From: Chitinophagaceae bacterium
GTDB taxonomy: Bacteria > Bacteroidota > Bacteroidia > Chitinophagales > Chitinophagaceae
Assembly (NCBI GenBank): GCA_016713085.1
Contig: JADJPV010000001.1
Span: 682,001-746,000 of the forward strand
DNA length: 64,000 bases
Reading direction: 5' to 3'
The notes beneath the pieces were generated by a model. The model was not told the origin of the DNA and ran no database searches. It was given only the letters and a program-made list of their open reading frames with translations. A program made the translations under genes and the position numbers. Positions 19,453 to 34,236 of this stretch are shown in pieces (position 1 is the stretch's first letter; every line of letters starts with the position of its first letter).

Positions 19453-21111
19453 ATGATGATTCAAAAAAACATTTTCTTACTGTTTGCAATAATTATAGCT
19501 GTTTATTTTTGTGCAATTGGTGTAGATACCATGGATGTAGATGCATCACAATATGCAGCCATCAGCAGAGAAATGAAAGAAAGCGGACGCTACCTGCAGG
19601 TATATGAACAGGGCAAAGATTATTTAGACAAACCTCCTTTCCTGTTTTGGATCAGCAGTCTTTCCATGAATCTGTTTGGTGAAAATAACCTGGGATTCAA
19701 ATTTCCATCTATTCTTTTTGCTATACTTGCAGTGTTTGCTACTTACCGTTTTGCAAAGTTGTTCTACGATAAAACGCTTGCAGTTATTTCTGCAATCGTG
19801 CTGGCAAGTTGCCAGGCAGTTTTTTTAATTACAAATGATATTCGTACCGATACAATTTTAATGAGTTGGGTTATCATAGCCATATGGCAGATAGCTGAAT
19901 GGATGCAATCAAAAAAAACAATTCATTTTATTTTAGGTGCTGCAGCCATTGGGGCAGGTATGGTTACAAAAGGGCCTATTGCTTTGTTTGTACCCATATT
20001 TGCATTCGGAAGCCATTTTGTATTGCAACGGAAATTCAGTTATCTGTTTAAACCAGTATATCTGCTTGGATTAATTACAATTGCAATTGTGTTGATTCCT
20101 ATGAGCATTGGCTTGTACCAACAGTATGATCTGCATCCGGAAAAAACAGTGAATGGTTTGAAAAATGTTTCCGGGTTACGATTTTTTTACTGGACACAAA
20201 GTTTTGGACGCATTACAGGTGAAAACGTTTGGAACAATAACGCACCATTCAGTTTCTTGTTTGAAAATTTATTGTGGGGAATGTTGCCTTGGACATTATT
20301 CTTCATCTCAGGCTTAGTTAATGATCTTATCCAGATCATCCGCAAGAAATTGATTGTTGCAGAAAATGAAGAGTTCCTCACAACAGGTGGTTTTGTATTA
20401 GCCTACTGTTCACTGGGCATCTCAAAATACCAGCTGCCTCATTACATCTATGTAGTATTGCCCTTCATTGCCATCATCACTGCAAAAATGATTTACGCAA
20501 TTTTTTGGCAACAGAAATTTCAGTTCCTTAAAAAAATGATCACTCCTGTTCAATGGCTGGTTTGCATTACATTGCTGATTGCACCAGTAATCATTATAAT
20601 TTATTCCTTTCCATCCAATTCAATTTGGACTTGGTTGATACCAGTATTAACAGCAACTACTGTGTTGACTCTATTTTTAAATAAAGCAATTTCAAAAAAG
20701 CTCTTCAGCATTTCACTTGCATTAATCATAGGGTTAAATGTATTCCTCAGTTTATGGTTTTATCCGCAGGTTCTTAAATACCAGGCAGGAAATGTTGCAG
20801 GCCGTTATATTGCAAAACAAAGAATTGATCGGGAAAAGTTTTACATCTATAGGTTCCAGGGAAATAATGTTGCTCTTCACTTTTACAGCAACCGTATTGT
20901 GAGAGTAATCGACTCAATTAATAATCTTTCTTCAGAAACATATTTACTGACAATGGATGAAGGATTAGAAATTTTGAAAAATAGTGGAAGAAATTTTGAA
21001 ATACTAAAACAGGGGTTAGATTATCACGTTACTGCTCTAACCGGAAAATTTTTGAATAAAGAAACCAGAGATCAGCAATGCAAAAACTACTATATTATTA
21101 AACTGAACTAA
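19453..21111 (+). CDS. ArnT-like membrane glycosyltransferase (GT39/GT83 type)
   Basis: A 552-residue polytopic inner-membrane protein. The first periplasmic loop has the acidic motif (GVDTMDVDASQYAAISREM) that in ArnT/PMT-type enzymes binds the lipid-linked donor, followed by DKPPFLFWISSL. About eleven hydrophobic segments follow, then a C-terminal periplasmic segment (KQRIDREKFYIYRFQGN). It would move a sugar from a polyprenyl-phosphate donor to a lipid or protein acceptor; which one is unclear. It starts 12 bases after the reductase. The adjacent convergent GT2 gene encodes a DPM1-type enzyme that might make the donor. Confidence 0.85.
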   Translation: MMIQKNIFLLFAIIIAVYFCAIGVDTMDVDASQYAAISREMKESGRYLQVYEQGKDYLDKPPFLFWISSLSMNLFGENNLGFKFPSILFAILAVFATYRFAKLFYDKTLAVISAIVLASCQAVFLITNDIRTDTILMSWVIIAIWQIAEWMQSKKTIHFILGAAAIGAGMVTKGPIALFVPIFAFGSHFVLQRKFSYLFKPVYLLGLITIAIVLIPMSIGLYQQYDLHPEKTVNGLKNVSGLRFFYWTQSFGRITGENVWNNNAPFSFLFENLLWGMLPWTLFFISGLVNDLIQIIRKKLIVAENEEFLTTGGFVLAYCSLGISKYQLPHYIYVVLPFIAIITAKMIYAIFWQQKFQFLKKMITPVQWLVCITLLIAPVIIIIYSFPSNSIWTWLIPVLTATTVLTLFLNKAISKKLFSISLALIIGLNVFLSLWFYPQVLKYQAGNVAGRYIAKQRIDREKFYIYRFQGNNVALHFYSNRIVRVIDSINNLSSETYLLTMDEGLEILKNSGRNFEILKQGLDYHVTALTGKFLNKETRDQQCKNYYIIKLN

Positions 21112-21116
21112 GCAGT

Positions 21117-21840
21117 TTATTTAAACAGGTTATATCGGAGAATACAATAGATTGCCCTTAAGCCATCCTTCCAGTTGATCTTTTTCCCATCTGCATAGGT
21201 TCTTCCGTAATAAGAAATCCCTACTTCATAAACACGAATATCAGGTTGACGGGAAATTTTTGCAGTTACTTCCGGTTCGAAACCAAAACGTGTTTCTTTT
21301 AATTGAATACGCTGAATAATTTCCCGGCGGAATAATTTATAACACGTTTCCATATCAGTAAGGTTAAGATTGGTAAACATATTTGACAGAGTAGTGAGTA
21401 CTTTATTCCCAATGCTATGCCAGAAGAATAAGATACGATGGGCATTACCTCCCATAAAACGGGAACCATAAACAACATCTGCAAATCCATCCAATACCGG
21501 CTTCAGTAAAACATTGTATTCTTCAGGATCATATTCAAGATCAGCATCCTGTATTATCACCAGGTCACCGGTTGCTTTTTGAATACCTGTATGTAATGCT
21601 GCCCCTTTACCTTTATTCATTTCATGATTATATAAAACTATTGGGAGGGTTGATTGCTCCATGTATTTGTTCAATAGCAAGTTTTGTTTCGTCGGTACTG
21701 CAGTCGTTTACTATGATTACTTCCTTTTCAATTCCATTTAAAAGATTAACAGCAGCTACTTTATTCAGTATTAAATGAATTGTCTTTCCTTCATTATAAG
21801 CCGGTATAACAATAGATAATTTGGAGATACTCTGCTGCAT
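21117..21840 (-). CDS. GT2 glycosyltransferase, dolichol-phosphate-mannose synthase-like (frameshifted)
   Basis: About 240 residues once one extra base in the T3 run at 21666-21668 is removed (TKLAIEQ then YMEQSTLPIVLYNHE). The N-terminus has the GT-A start (KLSIVIPAYNEGKTI) and VNDCSTDET; the catalytic DXD is in VIIQDADLEYDPEEY; the acceptor side contains YGSRFMGG and FGFEPEVTAKI. These are features of polyprenyl-phosphate sugar transferases. It lies tail-to-tail with the ArnT-like gene and may supply its lipid-linked sugar; this pairing is an inference. Confidence 0.85.
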
Positions 21841-21909
21841 GTGGTTCCTTTCTGTTTTGAGAATGCAATTTTACAGAAATATTATGGCGTATACCTTATT
21901 AATTCAATA

Positions 21910-22752
21910 CTAATATTTAAAAAGGAATTGACCCTTTAACAGGGTAATTGTAAATCGGTGAGCTTTGATCAACTCCCCATCCAGCTGTGCAGGCAATTCC
22001 CTGTCACATTCAACTGTAAATTCGGTACCGGTTACATGATGAACAAATGGCAAATGAAGGTGCTTCCCTTTTTCAATTTTGGGTAGATAAAAAAACCGCT
22101 TAAAGATACTAAGAGGTTTTACAATCACCAGATTAAGTAATCCATCATTTACACTCGCCCTTGGCGAAACATGAAACCCACCACCAGTTCTGGAAGAATT
22201 ATTGATCATCACAAGCAGGAATTTCTCTTCAGCCAGCAATTCATTTGAATAAATCTTAAAGGACAACTCTTTGAATGTTAGAATCTTTTTTAGCACCACA
22301 AGGTAATAACCAATATGACCACCTATAAACCGGATTGTTTTTATTGATTCTAAAACTTCCCCATCAAAACCAATTCCTACTCCATTAATGAATAATGAAT
22401 TGTTACAGGAAGCCGCATCAATTGGTTTCGGGCTTGCATTTAAAACAAGTTGAAATTGCTCTTCTGTTGAACAATTTCCATAAAGTTTCCATGCGAAATC
22501 ATTACCGGTTCCTCCTTTAAAAAGAACCAGGGGAAGATTAATACTTGAGTAATGATTAATAAAATAATTGAGAGTTACGTCTCCGCCTATAATCCATACA
22601 GAAGTAAACGCTTCGAATGAGGCAGGACAGTTATCTGTAAAAACTGTATGCTCGATCTGTCTGGCAGTTAATAATAAAACAAGTTGGTTGGCCAGTTTTA
22701 TCGACAGGCCTCTTCCTGCAGATGGATTTACGGCCATGGCAATTTTTTGCAT
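21910..22752 (-). CDS. Diacylglycerol/lipid kinase-like protein (DAGK catalytic domain)
   Basis: A 280-residue protein with the NAD-kinase-like DAGK fold: AMAVNPSAGRG at the start, WIIGGDVTLN at residues 53-62, and the GTGNDFA motif at 81-87. In most active members the second motif is GGDGT; here Gly is replaced by Val (GGDVT, 56-60), which might affect ATP binding. The C-terminal beta-sandwich follows (VNDGLLNLVIV, LDGELI). Likely modifies a membrane lipid, but substrate and activity are uncertain. Confidence 0.8.
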   Translation of the reverse strand: MQKIAMAVNPSAGRGLSIKLANQLVLLLTARQIEHTVFTDNCPASFEAFTSVWIIGGDVTLNYFINHYSSINLPLVLFKGGTGNDFAWKLYGNCSTEEQFQLVLNASPKPIDAASCNNSLFINGVGIGFDGEVLESIKTIRFIGGHIGYYLVVLKKILTFKELSFKIYSNELLAEEKFLLVMINNSSRTGGGFHVSPRASVNDGLLNLVIVKPLSIFKRFFYLPKIEKGKHLHLPFVHHVTGTEFTVECDRELPAQLDGELIKAHRFTITLLKGQFLFKY

Positions 22753-22848
22753 GCAAGTATCGTCTTTGAAAATCTAATATAATCTTTACAAATCAAACAA
22801 ACATCACGAACAACCCTGGTCCTCGGAATGCATTAAATAAAGTTTTTA

Positions 22849-24041
22849 CTAATCACTTGCCTTTCTTTTAAATAAGTATTGTGCAAGTATAACACAGGTA
22901 ATTAATATGGCTCTACTGATATAACCTAACCAGTTATAATGTGTAATTTTCCCATCAGCGCTTTTCATAACAACAAGTCCTGCAACAAATGAAGCAAGAC
23001 TGGTTCCGAATTGCTGTACACTGCTGTTAAAACTCATAAAACTTCCTCTGTGTTTCATGCTCACAACATTACTTACCATAGCCTGTGCCGAAACAGCTCT
23101 TCCCGTTGCCAGTGTAAACCAGAATGCAAACAAAACCAGCACAACTGAAAAATGAACCGGAGGAAGGTTTGTAATCATCCACACAAAAAAGAGTGATACT
23201 AATACAGAAATAGAAAAAACGGCAGCTTTCCATATCTGTCTGATACTCGGCCCAATATATTAGCGCTGGCAAAAGATGCAATTCCTCCAACCAGGTAAAT
23301 CATTGGGGTAATGGATTTTGGATAACCATTATTAAACTCCATATAAGGATTGATAAAAGGAATAATCATAAAATGTCCCATCATCATCAATGCCGAAAAA
23401 AGTAATGCCAGCCTTTGTGTAGGGCTTTTAATCACTTCCGTAAGCACATCAAATTTTGATCCGCTCTGTTCCTGAATATGACTGCTCATTACAGGTATAT
23501 ATTTCATTACAAGTGGAATAATGGCAATACCAAGAACACCCACTAAAATAAAAGGTGCGTGCCAGCTAATCAGGTTGGCCAGATATAAAGAAAATGGAAC
23601 TCCTAAAGTTGATGCTACTGCAAAAGCACTCATTATTGCCCCCATTGCTGATCCTCTTCGTTCATAAGGGATAAGATCAGCTACAATTGACAATACCTGT
23701 GCCCCTATCAAGCCTCCAAATAAACCAGCCAAAACCCTTGAAGCCAATAACAATTCATACGTTGGCGCAAACCCACAGGCCAATGTTCCTAACAAAAAGC
23801 CTCCGTAACCATATAACAATAATCGCTTTCGGTCAAACTGGTTGACAAAAAAAGCAGCTGCAAAACCAGATACTGCAGCAGTTAATGTATAAGCTCCAAC
23901 AAGAAAAGTAAACTGCCTAGGAGAAATTTGAAAATATGGCATCAGGTAATTCCCCAATGGCATCATGATCATAAAATCAAGAATATGTGTGAAGTTGATT
24001 GAGGCAAGAAGTATGATGATGAGGCGTTCATTTTTACTCAT
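22849..24041 (-). CDS. MFS transporter (frameshifted)
   Basis: About 397 residues after adding one base to the A6 run at 23214-23219, which joins GKLPFF to SISVLVSLFFVWM. Twelve hydrophobic segments are expected. The loop 2-3 signature is seen as QFDRKRLLLYGY and the loop 8-9 equivalent as LGRVSDRYGKLP. The first helices (FTHILDFMIMMPLGNYLM) and GLFGGLIGAQVLSIVADLIPYERRG resemble the drug:H+ antiporter (DHA1) group, such as the arabinose efflux-like permeases. Substrate unknown. It stands at the end of the rRNA operon, on the same strand. Confidence 0.85.
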
Positions 24042-24140
24042 AGATGTGAAATGACATTTTAAATACCTCTATAACTATTGGATTGGTTAATTGTTGTAAA
24101 AGAATTCTGCCCTGCGCTTAAATTAAAAAAGTATAGAACA

Positions 24141-24172
24141 AAAAAAGCCCCAACGTAAACGTTAGGGCTTAA
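24141..24172 (-). terminator. Rho-independent terminator of the rRNA operon
   Basis: In the minus direction AAGCCCTAACG, a short loop, CGTTGGGGCTT and then a run of T lie just past the 5S gene. Confidence 0.9.
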
Positions 24173-24180
24173 ATAAATAT

Positions 24181-24287
<107 letters not shown>

Positions 24288-24346
24288 TCTTAAATAATAT
24301 AACATATTGGGAAGTTGTAATTGATAGCAGCAATTTAAAAAAAAAT

Positions 24347-27145
<2,799 letters not shown>

Positions 27146-27302
27146 TATTACTAAAATCGCCTTACTAAACAATTACAACTTGTTTTATCCCAATATGTCA
27201 AAGAACTTAATCAAATGAACTTTCGTTCATAAGAAAAGCTGATGTTATGATTATGAATCATCAGACCTGAAAGTCAACACCAAATAAAGAACTAATTTTT
27301 CG

Positions 27303-27375
27303 TGGAGGATATCGGAGTCGAACCGATGACCCTCTGCGTGCAAGGCAGATGCTCTAGCCAACTGAGCTAACCCCC
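27303..27375 (-). tRNA. tRNA-Ala (TGC), acceptor stem one base short
   Basis: Minus-strand cloverleaf in the 16S-23S spacer with anticodon TGC (CTTGCAC loop) and a T arm (ATCGGTTCGACTCCGAT). The 5' acceptor strand reads GGGGGT before the TA at positions 8-9, only six bases, while the 3' strand has seven (ATCCTCC). Relatives usually read GGGGGAT, so one A is probably missing. Confidence 0.9.
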
Positions 27376-27385
27376 GAGGTTATTG

Positions 27386-27460
27386 TAGACCCGCCCAGAT
27401 TTGAACTGGGGACCCCTACATTATCAGTGTAGTGCTCTAACCAGGCTGAGCTACGGATCT
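27386..27460 (-). tRNA. tRNA-Ile (GAT)
   Basis: 75-base minus-strand tRNA in the 16S-23S spacer. The anticodon arm is CTACACTGATAATGTAG, anticodon GAT. The acceptor strands AGATCCG and CGGGTCT pair at all seven positions, and the T arm is CCCAGTTCAAATCTGGG. Placed upstream of tRNA-Ala as in many bacteria. Confidence 0.95.
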
Positions 27461-27577
27461 ATCTAAACAATAGCCAATTGGCCTCATCAATCCATAGCAA
27501 CTGGCCGAATAATACTATATAAGAACTTAAATATTGAAAGTAGGAAAGCAACAGCAGTAAATAAAACGTACTCTAAA

Positions 27578-29105
<1,528 letters not shown>

Positions 29106-29273
29106 GTAAATGTTGTTTGACCTGACTATTAATTCTCAAGAATTAACAGTTCAAAAATCGAATTATATTACGCTTAAAATTTACCCGTTCTAATTAATTA
29201 AAACGTTGCTGTTGCTTCCAATCTTTCAAAGAACTTTTTTACTTTTTGTGTACCCATTTTTTGAATGGGAGTG

Positions 29274-29303
29274 CAAAGGTAAGAGGTTTTTTTATTCCAC
29301 CAA
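29274..29303 (-). promoter_or_regulatory. rRNA operon promoter P2 (proximal)
   Basis: Minus strand: TTG (29301-29303), 19 nt, TACCTTTG (29274-29281), matching the phylum consensus. It lies about 170 bases upstream of the 16S 5' end. Confidence 0.7.
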
Positions 29304-29422
29304 CTTTTTCTTTATTTATTTTCAACTTTTTTTTATTGAGAATCAATTAAGAAGAAGCTTTTTTGGAGGAATATTTTTATCAACCTTTTGAAGAACTTCC
29401 GCCTGTTTTTCAAAGCGGGTTG

Positions 29423-29455
29423 CAAAGATAAGGGCAGTGTAAAGTACTAACCAAA
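29423..29455 (-). promoter_or_regulatory. rRNA operon promoter P1 (distal)
   Basis: Minus strand: TTTG (29452-29455), 21 nt, TATCTTTG (29423-29430). Tandem to P2, about 150 bases further upstream. The remainder of the 29106-29531 gap is AT-rich leader with no gene visible. Confidence 0.7.
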
Positions 29456-29531
29456 CTTTTCAAATCTTTTTTACCCTCATTTACCAAACGCTTTACTGCA
29501 AAGGGTTTCAGCAGAAAAATATTTTCAGCAT

Positions 29532-30275
29532 TTATAAAAACAATTCATTGGGATAGGCAACCTGTACTAAAAACAAAGCTTTTGCAGGTGCTGAGAAATC
29601 TGCAGTGGATTGATTCTGCTGACTAATTAACTCTTGAAAGTCGATGAATGTCATGTTTCCACGGGCTACCCGAATCATTGTTCCCACCAAACCACGAACC
29701 ATTCCACGCAAAAAGCGATTGGCTTTTACCTGGTATACCAAACAGCCATTCTCCTCAACCCACCTGCTTTCGATAATACTGCATTGAAATGTTTTAACCT
29801 GTGTGTTTCTCTTTGAAAAGGCAGTAAAATCAGTATAATGCCTTATATGTGCTGCACATTCATTCAGCAGCTCTTTTTAAAGTGTAAAAGGAATATGCCA
29901 GGCCCTGTCATCTAAAAAAGGGTTTTTAGAATTGAAGATATAATACTTGTATTCTCTTGAAACAGCATGAAAGCGGCAATGTGCATCCTCTTTTACTTTC
30001 CTGATTGATTTAATGACGATTGGCTTTGGCAAGATAGCATTCAGGTTATATAAAGCCATTTCAGGGAAATCATCACTCCAATCAAAATGAAAATAATTCT
30101 GTAAGGCATGTACACCTGCATCTGTGCGTGATGAACCAGTTAAAGAAACTGGGTTACGAAAGAAAACTTCAAATGCTTTTTCTACTTCTGATTGTATAGT
30201 AATTGCATTCTTTTGTACCTGAAAGCCACTGAATCCTTCTCCCTTATAAAAAACCTCAAGAAAATACCTTGGCAT
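29532..30275 (-). CDS. truA: tRNA pseudouridine(38-40) synthase TruA, with one internal stop
   Basis: TruA makes pseudouridine in the anticodon arm of many tRNAs. The N-terminal half has the RYFLEVFYKGEGFSGFQ start and the catalytic Asp in SSRTDAGVHALQNYFHFD. After HIPFTL there is a TAA at 29877-29879, yet the same frame continues (KELLNECAAHIRHYTDFTAFSKRN, then ANRFLRGMVRGLVGTMIRVARG) to 29532. So there is a single in-frame stop, not a simple one-base shift; a substitution or two compensating errors would explain it. Total length, about 247 residues, is normal. Either a sequencing error or a true nonsense mutation. Confidence 0.8.
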
Positions 30276-30278
30276 AAA

Positions 30279-31562
30279 TTATTGATTAGGGAGCAGTGCA
30301 GAGAAGCGTTTTTTATAATACTCATCCTGGATTGTTTCGCCAAGATTCTTAAAGTTGGAGAAATCGGTAATGTAAAGCATCGCTGCATCATAAAACCTGT
30401 AACGGCCTTCATCATTCAAAAATAAGACAGCCAGATTTTTAACCTGTGCAGTTGAAAAGCATTTTGTACGGAACATTTTCTTAGCCACATTGATCATTGA
30501 TTCATCTTTAGATTCACTGGCCATTTTCTTTCTCAGCTTCATGAAATCATCTTCAGATGCAATTGAAGTACAGTTACTGTTAGGAAGTGATTTGGGTTCA
30601 GTCTTCTGCAACGGAATTACTTCGGGCTTAATTTCTTCTTTTTTTATTTCTGGAGCAGCAGGGGGAGTTTCCTTCTTTTCTTCAACTTTTATCTCGGGTT
30701 GAACAGGAACTTCTGTCTTTTGCTCTTTTACAACCTCTATTGTATCCTTTTTCACTTCAATACTTGCCGGTGGCTGCTGAACAGGTTCAATACCAGCTGT
30801 GTCTATAGCAATAAATAACCTTACAGTATCTTTTACACCGTCTGTATTAACAACTTCATATACAAAATCACTTCCTTCACGGCTATCAAATTTTCTCACC
30901 TGCAGAACAGAAGACTTTTCCGGGGCAACCCATGCAGGTTCTGTATCGGGTACTTCAACTACCGGAACAGGCTGTTGAACAACCTGCGTTTTTATTGTGT
31001 CCTTTACCTGAGGAACTATTGCAACAGTTTCGGTAACTACTACACGTTTTGGAGTGTCAACAATTACTTTTTCTTCTTTCCGTACAGTAACGTTTTTTAC
31101 AGTTGTATCCTGTGTTACTTTTGAAAGCATATTGGCAAAAGGATCATCTGTAACCGGCTGGCTTGTTGTAACCGCAGGATTGCTTGTCTTAATTTCTGAA
31201 GTTACACCGGCATATACAATTGCAGAGCTTTGCAGATCATATAAGCCCCACCCCTTTTCAGCAAAATTCTTAATCAGGTAGCCTTTGTCAGTATTCTCAA
31301 GCAGACATTGAAACTTCTGTTCGGGCTGATCAGATTTTGGAAAACCAACGGAAAACTCAACAGCTCCGTCCTTTAATTTTGAGAGAATAAGATACCCTGA
31401 AGCAGATGAACTGTAAATACGGTTATTATACTTTATGTAAAAAGGTTGCTGGTTATCTGTTTGCAGGTAGATATAATGGCTCAACTGACTAAAGCCAAAT
31501 GAACCAAAGCCGAAACACAGGAAAGCTATCAAACAAAATCTTCTTATAATAGAATACCTCAT
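30279..31562 (-). CDS. Secreted DUF4476 domain protein with long acidic-basic linker
   Basis: A 427-residue exported protein. A signal peptide (CLIAFLCFGFGSFGFSQ) precedes a short beta-rich domain (YLQTDNQQPFYIKYNNRIY). A long low-complexity linker of about 200 residues follows, rich in Pro, Val, Glu and Lys (PVPVVEVPDTEPAWVAP, VQPEIKVEEKKETPP). The C-terminal about 95 residues are a helical DUF4476-like domain (ASEDDFMKLRKKMASESKD, YRFYDAAMLYITDFSNFKNL). The function is unknown. It lies 3 bases upstream of truA on the same strand, so probably cotranscribed. Confidence 0.75.
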   Translation of the reverse strand: MRYSIIRRFCLIAFLCFGFGSFGFSQLSHYIYLQTDNQQPFYIKYNNRIYSSSASGYLILSKLKDGAVEFSVGFPKSDQPEQKFQCLLENTDKGYLIKNFAEKGWGLYDLQSSAIVYAGVTSEIKTSNPAVTTSQPVTDDPFANMLSKVTQDTTVKNVTVRKEEKVIVDTPKRVVVTETVAIVPQVKDTIKTQVVQQPVPVVEVPDTEPAWVAPEKSSVLQVRKFDSREGSDFVYEVVNTDGVKDTVRLFIAIDTAGIEPVQQPPASIEVKKDTIEVVKEQKTEVPVQPEIKVEEKKETPPAAPEIKKEEIKPEVIPLQKTEPKSLPNSNCTSIASEDDFMKLRKKMASESKDESMINVAKKMFRTKCFSTAQVKNLAVLFLNDEGRYRFYDAAMLYITDFSNFKNLGETIQDEYYKKRFSALLPNQ

Positions 31563-31667
31563 AGAAACAAAGCTAATTTTTTTTGTTCATCCGTTTCACA
31601 AACCATGCGTCAATTTCTATTTTTTTAACTCTCTCTCCTTTTATCTTTACCGCTCAAAATCAAAAAA

Positions 31668-34157
31668 ATGAAAAAACAATTTGCAGCAGGTTTGATAATG
31701 ACGTTTCTCAGCCTTGCATCAGTTGCACAGCCTGCCGTACAAACAGATACAGCATGGAAAAAGCAGTACAGGTCAACCCCGGAAAAAGTACATGCCCTTG
31801 TACATACCAAATTAGAAGCCAGTTTCGATATTCCCAAAGCCTATATGTTTGGGAAAGTATGGCTTACATTAAAGCCGCAATTTTATCCCAGTAGTACATT
31901 GATCTTGTATGCAAAAGGCATGGATATCAAAGAAGTTGCTCTTGTAAAAGGAAGTTCAAAAAGCAAACTGAAGTTTGAATATGATGGAATGCTGCTAAAA
32001 ATTGAACTGGATAAGACTTATAAAGGAGGCGAAGCATATACGATCTACATTGACTATACAGCTAAACCGAATGAATTGAAGGTTGAAGGAAGTGCCGCCA
32101 TTACAGATGCCAAAGGTTTGTATTTCATTAACCCAACCGGAGCGGATAAAGACAAACCAACTCAGATTTGGACACAGGGTGAAACTGAAGCAACCAGCGT
32201 ATGGTGCCCGATCATTGACAAAACCAGTCAAAAAACAACACAGGAAATGTACATCACCGTTCCTGCAAAATGGGTTACTCTCAGCAATGGAAAACTAATG
32301 AGCCAGAAACCTGCCGGCAATGGATTGAGAACTGATTACTGGAAAATGGATCTCCCGCACTCACCTTACCTGTTTTTTATGGGAGCAGGTGAATTTGCCG
32401 TTGTAAAGGATAGCTGGAAAGGCAAAGAAGTAAATTATTATGTAGACAAGGAATATGAATCAGTAGCCAAAAAAATATTTGGAAACACTCCTGAAATGAT
32501 GAGTTATTTTTCAAAAATCACGGGTGTTGATTACCCTTGGGTGAAATACAGCCAGATTGTTGGCCGTGACTATGTTAGCGGAGCAATGGAAAACACCACC
32601 GCAACCCTTCACCAGGAAAGTGCTCAGCAGGATGCAAGAGAATTAGTTGATGGCAACGGCTGGGAAGGAACCATCGCTCATGAATTATTTCATCAGTGGT
32701 TTGGTGATTATGTAACAACTGAAAGCTGGAGCAACCTCACACTCAATGAATCGTTTGCCAATTACAGTGAGTTACTCTGGGATGAATACAAATACAGTAA
32801 GGACAAAGCAGGAGCTACACAATACAGCGCCATGCAGGGTTATCTCGGCAGCAACAGCGAGAAAAAAGATCTTGTTCGTTTTTATTACCACGACAAAGAA
32901 GATATGTTTGATGCGGTGAGCTATAATAAGGGCGGATGTATCTTACACATGCTCCGCAATTTTGTTGGTGACAGTGCTTTCTTTAAATCACTGAACCTTT
33001 ATTTAACCACCAATAAATTTAAAACAGCAGAAGCGCATCAGTTACGTTTGGCTTTTGAAGAAATTACCGGCAAAGACCTCAACTGGTTCTTTAATCAATG
33101 GTATTTCGGAAGCGGACATCCAACACTTGATATTAACTACAGTTATGATGATGCAACTCAACAGGTAAAAGTTGTTGTAAAGCAAACACAAAAAGATAAA
33201 CTTTTTAAACTCCCTGTTGCCATTGATGTTTACAACGGCAGCAACAAAACACGTCACCAGGTTTGGGTAGAAAACGCAGTAGATTCATTCATGTTTGCAT
33301 CTGCAACAAATCCTGATCTTATCAATTTTGATGGAGATAAAGTTTTACTCTGTACAAAAAAAGAAAATAAAACAATTGATAACTATCTGCATCAGTACAA
33401 ATACGCCGGCTTATACCTCGACAGAAGAGAAGCGATTGATTTTATTTCGAAAAACAGGAAGATTCAAAAGCAGTTGAGTTTATGAAACTTGCCATCAATG
33501 ATAAATACAGCGGTTTACGCAATTTTGCCATTGGCAAATTAGATATGAAGAAAGATGCCATTGTAAATGCTGTTGAAACATCTTTAACAGAAATAGCTAA
33601 GAAAGATGCCAGCCGTATTGTACGCAGCAAAGCAGTGGAAACTTTAGGTAATTTAAAAAAGCCTGCTTATAAATCACTTTTTCAGTCATTGCTGAGCGAT
33701 TCATCTTATACACTCAGTGCAGCTGCGTTACTTGCATTGGAAAAAATTGATGCCCCTGCTGCATTAACAGAAGCAAAACTTTTATCAAAGCAGAAAATGA
33801 AAGGAGCTTTGATGGAAGCCGTTGCAACCACATTAATCAAAAGTGGCGACGAATCTGCATTTGATGAAATCGCATCAGCTTATGGTAAAATGGGCTTATC
33901 ACAGGCGAAGTTTAACTTAACTGCTGTGTTTGCCAATTTCCTCGGCACGATTAAGAATACTGATAAAAGTAAAACGTGGTGTGGATGAAATTGTAAAATT
34001 CAGAGATGGTATTCCTGAACAGTTTGGACTTGGGCCAGTAATGGATAATTTCTTAAAAACAATTATCGGCAAAAAAGAAACAGCTAAGAAGACAGGAGAA
34101 AATGTAAGTGACTTACAGGAACAGATTGATTATATTAAAACGAAGATTAAAAACTAA
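31668..34157 (+). CDS. M1-family zinc aminopeptidase (frameshifted twice)
   Basis: About 829 residues after correction, typical of periplasmic M1 aminopeptidases. The start has a signal peptide (AAGLIMTFLSLASVAQ). The exopeptidase motif GAMEN lies at residues 305-309, the zinc site HELFH at 338-342, with the third zinc ligand in LNESFANY. The C-terminal HEAT-like helical region carries two breaks. At 33466-33469 one A is missing (IQK then AVEFMKLAIN). Near 33965-33968 one A is extra (NTDK then VKRGVDEIVKF). The enzyme removes N-terminal amino acids from peptides. It converges on the TPM gene with a shared terminator. Confidence 0.9.
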
Positions 34158-34176
34158 ATCAGTTTTAAACTTTCAG

Positions 34177-34214
34177 ATAAACAAAGCCACTCATATTAGA
34201 GTGGCTTTGTTTAT
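34177..34214. terminator. Bidirectional terminator between the aminopeptidase and TPM genes
   Basis: A perfect 16-bp inverted repeat (ATAAACAAAGCCACTC / GAGTGGCTTTGTTTAT) with a 6-base loop sits between two converging genes. The T-rich and A-rich outer ends let it work in both directions. Confidence 0.85.
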
Positions 34215-34236
34215 TATATATTTCTTTGCGAAAAGA

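Noticed and set aside
16932..24041. A complete cell-wall or O-antigen gene cluster
   Set aside because: The glycosyltransferases are few and the neighbours (reductase, lipid kinase, MFS) do not form a recognisable pathway.
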